Shown here in pieces: positions 28,211-37,256 of a DNA stretch of 64,000 nt. The notes under the pieces were generated by a model that saw only the letters and a program-made list of their open reading frames with translations, ran no database searches and was not told the origin of the DNA. The translations under genes and the position numbers were made by a program. Each line of letters begins with the position of its first letter. The stretch's first letter is position 1. The DNA is from Rhodothermus bifroesti (GTDB lineage Bacteria > Bacteroidota > Rhodothermia > Rhodothermales > Rhodothermaceae). The stretch spans positions 186,001 to 250,000 of the forward strand of contig NZ_JAGKTL010000005.1 in assembly GCF_017908595.1 (NCBI RefSeq), read 5' to 3'.

Positions 28211-29545
28211 ATGGCGGATCAAGGTATTTCACGGCGTAAGTTTTTGGGACAATTGGCAACCGCTGGCGTGGCCTTTACGATCGTGCCCCGACATGTGCTA
28301 GGCCGTGGTTTTGTACCTCCCAGCGATAAGCTGGGTATAGCCTGCATCGGGGTAGGAGGTCGGGGCGCGGCAAACGTGCGCGGCGTAGCCAGCGAAACGC
28401 TGGTGGCTTTTTGTGACGTCGACGACGAGCGGGCTGCCGAAATCTACCGGACGTATCCGAACGTGCCGCGCTACAAAGACTTTCGGATCATGCTGGAGCG
28501 GGAAAGCCAGCACATCGATGCCGTCGTCATCTCCACCCCCGACCATACGCACGCCGTAGCGGCAATGATGGCGATCCAGATGGGGAAACATGTCTACTGC
28601 GAAAAGCCGCTTACGCGTACGATCTATGAGGCCCGCCGCCTGGCTGAAGCGGCCCGCCAGCACCGCGTGGTCACGCAAATGGGCAACCAAGGCCATGCCG
28701 GCGAAGGCACACGCCAAATTCGCGAATGGATCGAGGCTGGCGCAATCGGCATAGTGCGCGAGATCCACTTCTGGACCAACCGTCCAATTTGGCCGCAAGC
28801 GATTGCACGGCCCATGGAGGCTTACCATGTCCCGCCTACGCTGGACTGGGATCTGTGGCTGGGACCCGCCCCTGAGCGACCGTATCACCCGGCCTACGTA
28901 CCCTTCAGATGGCGAGGATGGTGGGACTTTGGCACCGGGGCTTTGGGCGACATGGGCTGCCACATCATGGATGCCGCGTTCTGGACTTTCGACCTGCGCG
29001 ATCCGGTGCGCGTGACGGCCGAAACCACGCCTGTTTTCCCCGAGACAGCCCCCCTGGTATCTCGCGTAACATACGAGTTTGCTGCCCGAGCCAATCGCCC
29101 AGCCCTTCACGTGGTTTGGCGTGATGGCAACCTGGCACCCCCGCGCCCACCTCAGTGGGAAGCCGACAAACCCTGGCCGCCGATGGACAGCGGCCAAATG
29201 TTCATTGGCGACGAAGGCGTGCTCATTGCCGGCACCTACGGCGAAAACCCTCGCCTGGTCCCCGAAAAACGCCACCAGGAATGGATTGCCTCGGCCCCTG
29301 CCCCGCGCTATCCCCGCTCTCCAGGTGTCTACCAAGAATGGATCGATGCTTGTAAAAACGGCACTCAGGCTGGTTCCAATTTTCCAGATTACGCTGGACC
29401 GCTTACGGAAATGGTGCTGCTGGGCAACTTGGCCATTCGTGCAGGCGGCACCATTGAATGGGATGCTGCAACCATGCGCGTGACCAACCTAACAGTGCCA
29501 GAGGAATACCTCCGTCCCGTCTATCGCAACGGCTGGCATCTGTAG
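28211..29545 (+). CDS. Gfo/Idh/MocA-family oxidoreductase, Tat leader (2)
   Basis: The 444-residue protein has leader SRRKFLGQLATAGV, Rossmann sequence IACIGVGGRGAANVRG, VISTPDHTHAVAAM, the EKPL motif near residue 131 and the common family segment TQMGNQGHAGEG. The C-domain includes WWDFGTGALGDMGCHIMD. This subfamily is abundant in Bacteroidota and Planctomycetota sugar loci and is often found with DUF1080 proteins and TIM-barrel isomerases. It is the last gene of the first rightward unit. It converges with the leftward gene at 29599; the 53 bases between hold no strong terminator. Confidence 0.88.
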   Translation: MADQGISRRKFLGQLATAGVAFTIVPRHVLGRGFVPPSDKLGIACIGVGGRGAANVRGVASETLVAFCDVDDERAAEIYRTYPNVPRYKDFRIMLERESQHIDAVVISTPDHTHAVAAMMAIQMGKHVYCEKPLTRTIYEARRLAEAARQHRVVTQMGNQGHAGEGTRQIREWIEAGAIGIVREIHFWTNRPIWPQAIARPMEAYHVPPTLDWDLWLGPAPERPYHPAYVPFRWRGWWDFGTGALGDMGCHIMDAAFWTFDLRDPVRVTAETTPVFPETAPLVSRVTYEFAARANRPALHVVWRDGNLAPPRPPQWEADKPWPPMDSGQMFIGDEGVLIAGTYGENPRLVPEKRHQEWIASAPAPRYPRSPGVYQEWIDACKNGTQAGSNFPDYAGPLTEMVLLGNLAIRAGGTIEWDAATMRVTNLTVPEEYLRPVYRNGWHL

Positions 29546-29598
29546 AGTGTCTACGATGCGCTAGGGAGCAGTTGATTTGGACCTCAAGCCTAGAGCGC

Positions 29599-30843
29599 TC
29601 ACCGTAGGACCGGTTGCCAGCTGCCCTGTGCAACGGCGGGCACAAAAGTCTCTAACCCTTCTGGCTTCCAAGGCAGCGTGCGCTCTTGCTCGGCACTCAT
29701 GTAGGCTGTCATCAGGAGCTCGACAACCTCGAGGCCTGCCTGGAAATCTTCTTCAGGCTGACGACCCTCAAGGAAACAGCGTACAAAGTAGCGGTTTTCC
29801 CACTCGTAGCCGTATTCCGCTGCCTCGTTGCCTACGAGGGGCATCCAGCCTTGCTCAGCGTTTTGCTTTTCGACCAGGTCTTCGCCTGCCTCGCCTTGCA
29901 CACGTCGGCTGAAAAACAGCCGGGCACCACTGTCCAGCGAGTTCACCTGCAGCGAGTACTCCGGACCCAAAAGCTCGGCCGAAAGCCGCAGCCCCGGACC
30001 AACATAGCTCCAAGAGGTGGTCGTCTCAGCAATCAGCGTGCGGCCGGCCTCATCCACAAATTCAATGGTCGCACGCGCAAAATCCTCAACCGGGTGCCGC
30101 TCAAAATCCAAACGAGCATCCATATGCTCCCGAAGCCAGGCAGCATACTCGGGACGAGACCACTTCAGGCTGGCAATCTGGGCAGTAACTTTAACTGGAC
30201 GAATGCTCTGGCGCGACGCACCCGGCTCCGTAAGCAAAAAGCGGGCAACCTCAACGCTGTGGCACATCATGTCGTTCAGCACACCACCCCCTTGCAGATG
30301 GCCAAACCAAAACCAGGGAGCATGCGGCCCGCTATGCTCTTCCGCTGCACGAGCCAGATAAGGCCGACCGGTCAACGCTGCACCGCGCTTCCAGATGATT
30401 TCCCGGCCGCGTCGAATTGCAGGGGTAAAAAGCTGATCTTCTAAGTAACCATGCAGTAATCCTGCCTGCTTGACCAGCTCCACCATGCGCCGTGCTTCGG
30501 CCACATTCCGGGCCAGGGGCTTTTCGCAAGCCACACCAATAAGCTCGCCCTTACCACGCGCTAGCGTGTCGACAATGGCCTCCAGGTTCTCAATGCGCTT
30601 GTGGTTGGGACCGCAAATCCAAATCGCATGGATGGCTGGATCGGCCACCATCGCTTCAATCGAGTCAAAAACGCGGGCTTCCCCAACGTGCAGCGCACGC
30701 GCTAGCGCTGCCGCCGCTTCGGCATGAGCGCGATTAGGACTCCAGATGCCCAAAATATCGGCATCCCGTACAGCCTGCCAAGACTGAATGTGAAATCGCG
30801 TAATAAAACCACTTCCAATAAAGCCAACGCCAAGACGTTTCAT
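29599..30843 (-). CDS. Gfo/Idh/MocA-family oxidoreductase, cytoplasmic (3)
   Basis: The 414-residue protein starts MKRLGVGFIGSGFITRFHI, directly with the nucleotide-binding strand and without a leader, so it is cytoplasmic. The frame extends upstream to 30903, but the added 20 residues look non-native for the family, so the ATG at 30843 is preferred. It carries GPNHKRIENLEA and the CEKPLARNVAEA motif near residue 107. It reads opposite to the rest of the locus and shares the 30844-31020 intergenic region, with its LacI-type palindrome, with the GMC gene. Substrate unknown; a keto-sugar or inositol-like substrate is typical. Confidence 0.86.
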   Translation of the reverse strand: MKRLGVGFIGSGFITRFHIQSWQAVRDADILGIWSPNRAHAEAAAALARALHVGEARVFDSIEAMVADPAIHAIWICGPNHKRIENLEAIVDTLARGKGELIGVACEKPLARNVAEARRMVELVKQAGLLHGYLEDQLFTPAIRRGREIIWKRGAALTGRPYLARAAEEHSGPHAPWFWFGHLQGGGVLNDMMCHSVEVARFLLTEPGASRQSIRPVKVTAQIASLKWSRPEYAAWLREHMDARLDFERHPVEDFARATIEFVDEAGRTLIAETTTSWSYVGPGLRLSAELLGPEYSLQVNSLDSGARLFFSRRVQGEAGEDLVEKQNAEQGWMPLVGNEAAEYGYEWENRYFVRCFLEGRQPEEDFQAGLEVVELLMTAYMSAEQERTLPWKPEGLETFVPAVAQGSWQPVLR

Positions 30844-30926
30844 AAGCGGCCCAAATTGATTCCTCTTCCCAAGTAACCTGTAAAATAGATCCACAACATA
30901 CAAAAAAGAAGCCCCTCTTTCTGCAT

Positions 30927-30940
30927 TGGAACCGGTTTCA
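30927..30940 (+). promoter_or_regulatory. LacI-family operator-like palindrome in divergent promoter region
   Basis: TGGAACCGGTTTCA matches the LacI/GalR-family consensus TGNAANCGNTTNCA at every fixed base, with a central CG and symmetric halves. It lies between the leftward Gfo/Idh/MocA gene (start 30843) and the rightward GMC gene (start 31021), where it could control both. No LacI-family gene is in the window, so the regulator would act from elsewhere. Confidence 0.6.
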
Positions 30941-31020
30941 AGGTTTGCGTAAAGAGTCTTTAAAATCCTATCTTCTATCCGTTCTTTTGATGAAAGGGCT
31001 TTCGTTTTGGTGGATGACCT

Positions 31021-32739
31021 ATGAAAAAGAACGTGTATGTGGCGCGACAGCCTGAGGTGTACGATGCAATTGTGGTAGGCTCGGGCATCTCGGGCGGTTG
31101 GGCAGCCAAAGAGCTTTGCGAGCTGGGCCTAAAGACGCTGGTTTTGGAACGCGGTCGACCGCTGGAGCACGGCAAAGACTACATCACCGAACACCTGCCC
31201 CCGTGGCAGACGCCGTTCCGCGGTCAGGAAGACCGAAAACGCATGCTGGAAGATCACTACATCCAGCTGCAAGCCGGTCCGGTCAACGAGTACAATATTC
31301 ACTTTTTTATTAACGACCGGGAAAACCCCTATGTGTACGATCCAGACAAGCCCTTCCTATGGATCCGCGGAGATCAGGTCGGTGGCCGATCGATCATGTG
31401 GGGCCGGCAAAGCTATCGTTGGAGTGATTTGGATTTTGAGGCGAATGCGCGGGATGGTTTTGGGGTAGACTGGCCGATTCGGTATCGGGACCTTGCGCCG
31501 TGGTACGACTATGTGGAGCGTTTTGCGGGCATTAGTGGTCAGGCCGAAGGGTTGCCGCAGCTTCCGGACGGGCAGTTTTTGCCGCCGATGCCGATGAACT
31601 GTGTGGAGCTGCACGTGAAGGAGCGCATTGAGCGGGCTTTCCCTGGTCGCAAGATGACCATCGGACGGGCTGCCGTTCTGACGCAGCCCCTAAACGGCCG
31701 CGCCGCCTGCCACTACTGCGGTCCCTGTGATCGCGGATGCACCCCAGGCGCCTATTTTTCGAGTTTGAGTGCGACGCTTCCTGCGGCGCGTGCTACGGGG
31801 AACTTGACGTTGCGTCCGAACAGCATTGTGCACAGTGTGATTTATGATGAGGAGCGGGACCGTGCGGTTGGGGTTCGGGTGATTGATCGGGAGACGAAGG
31901 AGATGTTGGAGTTTTATGGTCGGGTGATTTTTTTGTGTGCTTCGACGTTGGCGACGACGCAGATTTTGTTGAATTCGAAGTCGCGTCGTTTTCCGAATGG
32001 GTTGGGGAATTCGAGTGGGGTGCTAGGCCACTACCTTATGGACCACCACTTCAAGGTAGGAGCCAGTGCCGAATTTCCTGGTTTTGAGGACAAGTACTAC
32101 TATGGCAATCGTCCGAATGGCATCTACATTCCCCGCTTCCGAAACCTAGGGGATCGCGCAACGCGGCATCCAGACTTCTTACGGGGCTACGGCTATCAGG
32201 GAGGCGCAAGTCGGGGTAGCTGGTGGCGTGGTGCGGAAATGGACGGCTTTGGTGTTGCCCTCAAACAGGCATTGCGGGATCCGGGGCCTTGGCGCATGGG
32301 CCTTACCGGCTTTGGTGAGATGCTGCCGCGCTATGAGAACTATGTGGAGTTGGACCCGGAGCGTACGGATGCCTGGGGCATGCCGCTGTTGCGGATTCAC
32401 TGCACCTTGAGCGAAAACGAGCTCAAGATGCGAGAAGACATGGCCAATGCAGCCGCAGAAATGCTGGAAGCGGCTGGTGGAAAAAATGTGCGGCCTTTCA
32501 TTGACGACTATAAGCCCGGTGAAGGTATTCACGAGATGGGCACGGCGCGGATGGGTCGGGACCCGAAGACGTCGGTGCTTAATGCGTACAACCAGATGCA
32601 CGATGTGCCGAATGTGTTTGTAACCGATGGGGCCTGCATGACCTCGGCAGCGTGCCAAAATCCGTCGCTTACCTACATGGCGCTGACGGCGCGGGCAGCG
32701 CACTATGCCGTTGAACAGCTCAAAAAGGGTAACCTCTAA
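31021..32739 (+). CDS. GMC-family FAD oxidoreductase, glucoside 3-dehydrogenase-like (copy 1)
   Basis: The 572-residue protein has the FAD Rossmann motif GSGISGG (residues 20-26), GMC signatures (VGGRSIMWGRQSYRW) and C-terminal catalytic His504 (HEMGTARMG) and Asn547 (CQNPSLTY). A four-cysteine motif CHYCGPCDRGC at 230-240 sits where related membrane-linked FAD dehydrogenases carry Fe-S ligands. It lacks a signal peptide; export as a partner of the Tat-leader small subunit (34494) is the likely route. It probably oxidises sugar C3-OH and passes electrons to a respiratory carrier. Tandem copy 2 starts 15 bases downstream, with large near-identical nucleotide blocks. Glucoside specificity is inferred from the context. 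Confidence 0.87.
   Translation: MKKNVYVARQPEVYDAIVVGSGISGGWAAKELCELGLKTLVLERGRPLEHGKDYITEHLPPWQTPFRGQEDRKRMLEDHYIQLQAGPVNEYNIHFFINDRENPYVYDPDKPFLWIRGDQVGGRSIMWGRQSYRWSDLDFEANARDGFGVDWPIRYRDLAPWYDYVERFAGISGQAEGLPQLPDGQFLPPMPMNCVELHVKERIERAFPGRKMTIGRAAVLTQPLNGRAACHYCGPCDRGCTPGAYFSSLSATLPAARATGNLTLRPNSIVHSVIYDEERDRAVGVRVIDRETKEMLEFYGRVIFLCASTLATTQILLNSKSRRFPNGLGNSSGVLGHYLMDHHFKVGASAEFPGFEDKYYYGNRPNGIYIPRFRNLGDRATRHPDFLRGYGYQGGASRGSWWRGAEMDGFGVALKQALRDPGPWRMGLTGFGEMLPRYENYVELDPERTDAWGMPLLRIHCTLSENELKMREDMANAAAEMLEAAGGKNVRPFIDDYKPGEGIHEMGTARMGRDPKTSVLNAYNQMHDVPNVFVTDGACMTSAACQNPSLTYMALTARAAHYAVEQLKKGNL
31024..31209 (+). repeat. Near-identical block 1 of the GMC gene pair (matches 32760-32945)
   Basis: By eye the two 186-base blocks differ at one position (31183, A versus G in copy 2). 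They encode the FAD-binding N-terminus. Identity ends abruptly at the CAG codon ending at 31209. Confidence 0.85.
31417..32036 (+). repeat. Near-identical block 2 of the GMC gene pair (matches 33147-33766)
   Basis: By eye these 620-base blocks differ at four positions only (31659, 31670, 31671, 31674). They cover the core of the enzyme including the four-cysteine motif. The portion from about 31760 has unusual G/T-ending codons in both copies. Confidence 0.87.
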
Positions 32740-32753
32740 AACCGGCAAGGCCT

Positions 32754-34475
32754 ATGGTTAAAAAGAACGTGTATGTGGCGCGACAGCCTGAGGTGTACGA
32801 TGCAATTGTGGTAGGCTCGGGCATCTCGGGCGGTTGGGCAGCCAAAGAGCTTTGCGAGCTGGGCCTAAAGACGCTGGTTTTGGAACGCGGTCGACCGCTG
32901 GAGCACGGCAAAGACTACGTCACCGAACACCTGCCCCCGTGGCAGTTTACCTTCCGGGGTCGCGGTGAGCGCAGCCTCTTTGACGAAGCGTACGCCATCC
33001 AAAAAAACTGCTACGCCTGCCGGGAGGATACCAAGCACTTGTTTATCAACGATAAAGAAAATCCCTACATTCAGCTTGAACCGTTTATCTGGATTCGGGG
33101 CGACCGTGTGGGAGGGCGCTCGCTGATGTGGGGCCGGCAGTGTTACCGTTGGAGTGATTTGGATTTTGAGGCGAATGCGCGGGATGGTTTTGGGGTAGAC
33201 TGGCCGATTCGGTATCGGGACCTTGCGCCGTGGTACGACTATGTGGAGCGTTTTGCGGGCATTAGTGGTCAGGCCGAAGGGTTGCCGCAGCTTCCGGACG
33301 GGCAGTTTTTGCCGCCGATGCCGATGAACTGTGTGGAGCTGCACGTGAAGGAGCGCATTGAGCGGGCTTTCCCTGGTCGCAAGATGACTATCGGACGGGT
33401 AGCTGTTCTGACGCAGCCCCTAAACGGCCGCGCCGCCTGCCACTACTGCGGTCCCTGTGATCGCGGATGCACCCCAGGCGCCTATTTTTCGAGTTTGAGT
33501 GCGACGCTTCCTGCGGCGCGTGCTACGGGGAACTTGACGTTGCGTCCGAACAGCATTGTGCACAGTGTGATTTATGATGAGGAGCGGGACCGTGCGGTTG
33601 GGGTTCGGGTGATTGATCGGGAGACGAAGGAGATGTTGGAGTTTTATGGTCGGGTGATTTTTTTGTGTGCTTCGACGTTGGCGACGACGCAGATTTTGTT
33701 GAATTCGAAGTCGCGTCGTTTTCCGAATGGGTTGGGGAATTCGAGTGGGGTGCTAGGCCACTACCTCATGGACCACCACTTTGTGGTTGGGGCCACCGGG
33801 GAGATTCCTGGTTTTGAGGACAAGTACTACTATGGCAATCGTCCGAATGGCATCTACATTCCCCGCTTCCGAAATCTAGGCGATAAGGCCTCAAAGCGTT
33901 CAGACTATCTGCGCGGCTTTGGCTACCAGGGAGGGGCTTACCGGGCAGGATGGGACCGGGGAATTGACATGCAAGGTTTTGGTGTTTCCCTCAAACAGGC
34001 ATTGCGAGACCCAGGGCCATGGATCATGGGGTTAGGCGCTTGGGGTGAGATGCTGCCGCGCTATGAGAACTATGTGGAGTTGGACCCGGAGCGTACGGAT
34101 GCCTGGGGCATGCCGCTGTTGCGGATTCACTGCACCTGGAGCGAAAACGAGTTGGCTATGCGCAAAGATATGGCGCAGAGCGCAGCCGAGATGCTGGAAG
34201 CCGCAGGTGCGAAGAATATCCAGGTCTACGATGCTATTGAGTACGCTCATCCGGGCTTATGCATTCACGAGATGGGTACGGCGCGGATGGGTCGGGACCC
34301 GAAGACGTCGGTGCTCAATGCGTACAACCAGATGCACGATGTGCCGAATGTGTTTGTAACCGATGGGGCCTGCATGGCTTCATCGGCCTGCCAGAATCCG
34401 TCGATTACGTACATGGCGCTGACGGCGCGGGCAGCGCACTATGCCGTTGAACAACTCAAAAAAGGTAATTTGTAA
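32754..34475 (+). CDS. GMC-family FAD oxidoreductase, glucoside 3-dehydrogenase-like (copy 2)
   Basis: The 573-residue tandem paralog of 31021-32739 has the same FAD motif, a four-cysteine motif at 229-239, His505 and Asn548. It differs mainly in residues about 64-131, at about 338-435 and in a short segment before the catalytic His. Its first variable segment contains a Cys pair (KNCYACRED) absent from copy 1. The variable segments probably line the substrate or partner interface, so the two copies may oxidise different glycosides with one shared small subunit. No signal peptide. It lies 18 bases before the small-subunit gene, its likely partner. Confidence 0.87.
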   Translation: MVKKNVYVARQPEVYDAIVVGSGISGGWAAKELCELGLKTLVLERGRPLEHGKDYVTEHLPPWQFTFRGRGERSLFDEAYAIQKNCYACREDTKHLFINDKENPYIQLEPFIWIRGDRVGGRSLMWGRQCYRWSDLDFEANARDGFGVDWPIRYRDLAPWYDYVERFAGISGQAEGLPQLPDGQFLPPMPMNCVELHVKERIERAFPGRKMTIGRVAVLTQPLNGRAACHYCGPCDRGCTPGAYFSSLSATLPAARATGNLTLRPNSIVHSVIYDEERDRAVGVRVIDRETKEMLEFYGRVIFLCASTLATTQILLNSKSRRFPNGLGNSSGVLGHYLMDHHFVVGATGEIPGFEDKYYYGNRPNGIYIPRFRNLGDKASKRSDYLRGFGYQGGAYRAGWDRGIDMQGFGVSLKQALRDPGPWIMGLGAWGEMLPRYENYVELDPERTDAWGMPLLRIHCTWSENELAMRKDMAQSAAEMLEAAGAKNIQVYDAIEYAHPGLCIHEMGTARMGRDPKTSVLNAYNQMHDVPNVFVTDGACMASSACQNPSITYMALTARAAHYAVEQLKKGNL

Positions 34476-34493
34476 CAGCGATTCGATAGCCGT

Positions 34494-35159
34494 ATGGACC
34501 GACGAGAAGCACTGAAGCGTCTGGCCCTGTTAGCGGGCGGGGCGCTGTCGATGTCGACAATTGCCGGCGTTCTAGGAGGGTGCCGGGCAGGTTCAGCTCC
34601 AGGAGCTTACAAGCCGCAGACGCTGGCCTCCGATCAGTACGATCTGGTCAGTACGATTGCCGAGCTCATCATTCCGGAGACGGATACGCCAGGGGCAAAG
34701 GCAGCCGGGGTGCCGGAATTCATTGACCGGATGCTGACGGACTGGATGTATGCAGCCGAGCGGGAGCATTTTCTGGCTGAGCTGAAGCGCGTGGATACGA
34801 TGGCCAGGGAGCGGTTTGAACGGTCGTTTGTGCAGCTTGCGGAAGCCCAACAAGTGCAACTCTTGGAGGAGCTGGAGCAGGAAGCCCGGCAGGCCCAATC
34901 GCGACGGGTGGTCATCGACCGCACGACCGGACAAATCATCGATGGGCCAGACACGTCGGCCGAAGACGTTGCGCAAGGACGTCCGCCACGCACGCTGACG
35001 GTCGAGCTGCGGCCGTTTTTCCGGGTAATGAAAGAGCTAACGATCGTGGGCTACTACACTTCAGAAGTGGGCGCAACGCAGGAGCTGCGCCTGAACCTCG
35101 TGCCAGGGCGCTACGATGCATGCGTGCCCTATGCTGAACTCGGGCGCGCTTGGGCATAA
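34494..35159 (+). CDS. Gluconate 2-dehydrogenase subunit 3-family protein, Tat leader (GMC small subunit)
   Basis: The 221-residue protein has a twin-arginine leader (MDRREALKRLALLAGG) followed by a possible lipobox (LGGC near residue 29) and the family sequence LVSTIAELIIPETDTPGAKAAGVPEFID. Proteins of this family are small subunits of GMC-type sugar dehydrogenases; they carry the Tat signal for the leaderless flavin subunit and help its maturation. Position right after the two GMC genes supports this. A cytochrome c subunit, present in some such complexes, is not encoded nearby. Confidence 0.88.
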   Translation: MDRREALKRLALLAGGALSMSTIAGVLGGCRAGSAPGAYKPQTLASDQYDLVSTIAELIIPETDTPGAKAAGVPEFIDRMLTDWMYAAEREHFLAELKRVDTMARERFERSFVQLAEAQQVQLLEELEQEARQAQSRRVVIDRTTGQIIDGPDTSAEDVAQGRPPRTLTVELRPFFRVMKELTIVGYYTSEVGATQELRLNLVPGRYDACVPYAELGRAWA

Positions 35160-35180
35160 GCTTAAGACCTGTAAGATGCT

Positions 35181-36038
35181 ATGGACCGGAGAAACTTTTT
35201 GCGCACGGCAGGCGGATTAGCTTTGGGTAGCTTGGCTTGGGCAAGCCTAGGCTGCGACCGCCCAGAGGCGTCATCAACGGCAGGTGGTAGCCGCCGGCTG
35301 GAACGCATCGGCTTGCAGCTCTATACGGTGCGGACGCTCATGGAGCAGGACGTACCACGTACGCTCGAGCAAGTAGCGCAGCTCGGCTACCGCGAAGTGG
35401 AGTTTGCCGGTTACTACAACTACACGCCCCAAGAGCTGCGCCAAATGCTCGACCAACTAGAGCTCTCGGCGCCAGCCACGCACGTCCCCTTCCAGATGCT
35501 CGAAGAAAACCTAAGCGCCCTGCTCGAGGCTGCCCATACGCTGGGGCACCGCTATGTGATTGTGCCTTGGCTACCGCCCGAGCAGCGTCAGACGATCGAC
35601 GACTACCGACGCTGGGCAGAACGCTTCAACCGCTGGGGTGAAGCCTGCAAAGCCGCTAACGTCCAGTTTGCCTACCATAACCACGACTTCGAGTTTGCAC
35701 GCATCGGCGACCAGGTCCCCTACGACGTGCTGCTGGCCGAAACCGACCCCGAGCTGGTTAAAATGGAACTGGACCTCTACTGGATCACCTATGCCGGTTT
35801 TGATCCGCTGGTCTACTTCCAGCAGCATCCGGGACGGTTCCCCCTTTGCCATGTAAAAGACATGACAGCCGACCGGCAAATGGTGGATGTAGGGCAGGGA
35901 ACGATCGATTTTGTGAAGATTTTCGCGCAGGCGGCAGGCGTGCAGCTCCAGCATTATTTTGTAGAGCATGACCAGCCGGCCGATCCGCTGGCCAGCATCC
36001 GCCGCAGCTATGAATACCTGTCGCAACTAACCTTCTAA
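35181..36038 (+). CDS. Tat-leader sugar phosphate isomerase/epimerase (2)
   Basis: The 285-residue TIM-barrel protein has the leader MDRRNFLRTAGGLALG and a possible lipobox (SLGC near residue 25). The xylose isomerase-like barrel follows: IGLQLYTVRTLM, REVEFAGYYNY, FAYHNHDFEF, MELDLYWI, CHVKDM and FVEHDQP. The His and acidic residues in YHNHDFEF, ELDLYW, HVKD and EHDQ are the usual metal-site segments. Probably periplasmic, acting on keto-sugars released by the GMC and DUF1080 steps. It follows the small-subunit gene by 21 bases and precedes an oxidoreductase by 13. Confidence 0.86.
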   Translation: MDRRNFLRTAGGLALGSLAWASLGCDRPEASSTAGGSRRLERIGLQLYTVRTLMEQDVPRTLEQVAQLGYREVEFAGYYNYTPQELRQMLDQLELSAPATHVPFQMLEENLSALLEAAHTLGHRYVIVPWLPPEQRQTIDDYRRWAERFNRWGEACKAANVQFAYHNHDFEFARIGDQVPYDVLLAETDPELVKMELDLYWITYAGFDPLVYFQQHPGRFPLCHVKDMTADRQMVDVGQGTIDFVKIFAQAAGVQLQHYFVEHDQPADPLASIRRSYEYLSQLTF

Positions 36039-36051
36039 ACCGCAAGAAGCA

Positions 36052-37224
36052 ATGCCACTAAACCGTAAACTTCGGTATGGCATGGTTGGGGGCGGACCAG
36101 GTGCCTTTATCGGTGCAGTGCACCGCAAGGCCGCTGCCCTGGATGGTGAAATCGAACTGGTTGCTGGGGCCTTCTCTTCGGACCCGGAAAAGTCGCGCCA
36201 GATGGGCACCGTGCTGCACCTGGACCCGCGGCGCGTCTATCGCTCTTATGAGGAGATGGCCGAAAAAGAAGCAGCCCTGCCCCCAGAAGAACGCATCGAC
36301 TTTGTTGCGATCGTTACGCCCAACCACCTCCACTATCCCATCGCCAAAACCTTCATTGAAGCTGGCTTCCACGTGGTCTGCGATAAGCCGCTGACCACCA
36401 CGCTGGAGGAAGCAGAAGCGCTGTGCCGCTTGGTTGCGCAACACAAGGTGCTCTTTGCGCTTACGCATAACTACTCGGGCTACCCCATGGTGAAGCAGGC
36501 CCGGGCTATGGTGCAGGAAGGACTGCTGGGCGAGATTCGCAAAATCGTGGTGGAGTACCCCCAGGGCTGGCTGGCTACGCCGCTGGAACAGACGGGCCAG
36601 AAGCAGGCTGCCTGGCGCACCGATCCAAAGATGGCAGGGGCCGGCGCCCTTGGCGACATTGGCTCTCATGCCGAACACCTGGCCCGCTACATTACGGGAC
36701 TTGAACTGGACCGGCTCTGTGCTGACGTGACTACGTTTGTGCCAGGCCGTAAGGTCGAAGACGACGCCAACCTGCTCGTACATTACCAAAACGGAGCGCG
36801 CGGCATCCTCTACGCCTCGCAGGTTTCCGTAGGAGAAGAAAATAACCTGCGCATTCGCATCTACGGCGAAAAAGCCGCACTGGAGTGGCACCAAGAAGAG
36901 CCTAACTACCTATACGTGCGCTATCCCGATCGGCCGGAGCAGGTATACAAACGCGGAAATGACTACCTGGCGCCAGCAGCCCGCCGCGCTTCACGCCTGC
37001 CTTCAGGCCATCCCGAAGCCTTTATTGAGGCCTTTGCTAACATTTACCTCAACTTTGCTCGGACGCTCAAGGCGCACCTGGCGGGTGAAAAGCCAGATCC
37101 CCTAGATCTCGATTTTCCAACGGTTCAGGATGGCGCGCGCGGCGTGCATTTCATCTTGACTGCGCTTGAAAGCGGCCGTCGCCGCGCATGGGTCGATGCC
37201 CGCTACACGCCCCCAGGAGCATGA
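36052..37224 (+). CDS. Gfo/Idh/MocA-family oxidoreductase, cytoplasmic (4)
   Basis: The 390-residue protein has no leader. It shows [29 protein letters not shown] and a DKP motif (CDKPLTTT near residue 110) in place of the commoner EKP; the Lys-Pro pair is retained. The segment [12 protein letters not shown] is typical of this subfamily. Its stop overlaps the possible upstream start of the next isomerase gene, so the two are coupled. Likely a cytoplasmic NAD(P)-dependent step on an imported keto-sugar, working with the isomerase. Confidence 0.88.
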   Translation: MPLNRKLRYGMVGGGPGAFIGAVHRKAAALDGEIELVAGAFSSDPEKSRQMGTVLHLDPRRVYRSYEEMAEKEAALPPEERIDFVAIVTPNHLHYPIAKTFIEAGFHVVCDKPLTTTLEEAEALCRLVAQHKVLFALTHNYSGYPMVKQARAMVQEGLLGEIRKIVVEYPQGWLATPLEQTGQKQAAWRTDPKMAGAGALGDIGSHAEHLARYITGLELDRLCADVTTFVPGRKVEDDANLLVHYQNGARGILYASQVSVGEENNLRIRIYGEKAALEWHQEEPNYLYVRYPDRPEQVYKRGNDYLAPAARRASRLPSGHPEAFIEAFANIYLNFARTLKAHLAGEKPDPLDLDFPTVQDGARGVHFILTALESGRRRAWVDARYTPPGA

Positions 37225-37256
37225 ATGCCAAACGTAAACGCTTAAACCCAAAAGCC

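Noticed and set aside
28298-29335. 345-residue antisense frame over the second Gfo/Idh/MocA gene
   Set aside because: Low-complexity Arg/Gly-rich reading, no domain, and the sense frame has the full family motifs.
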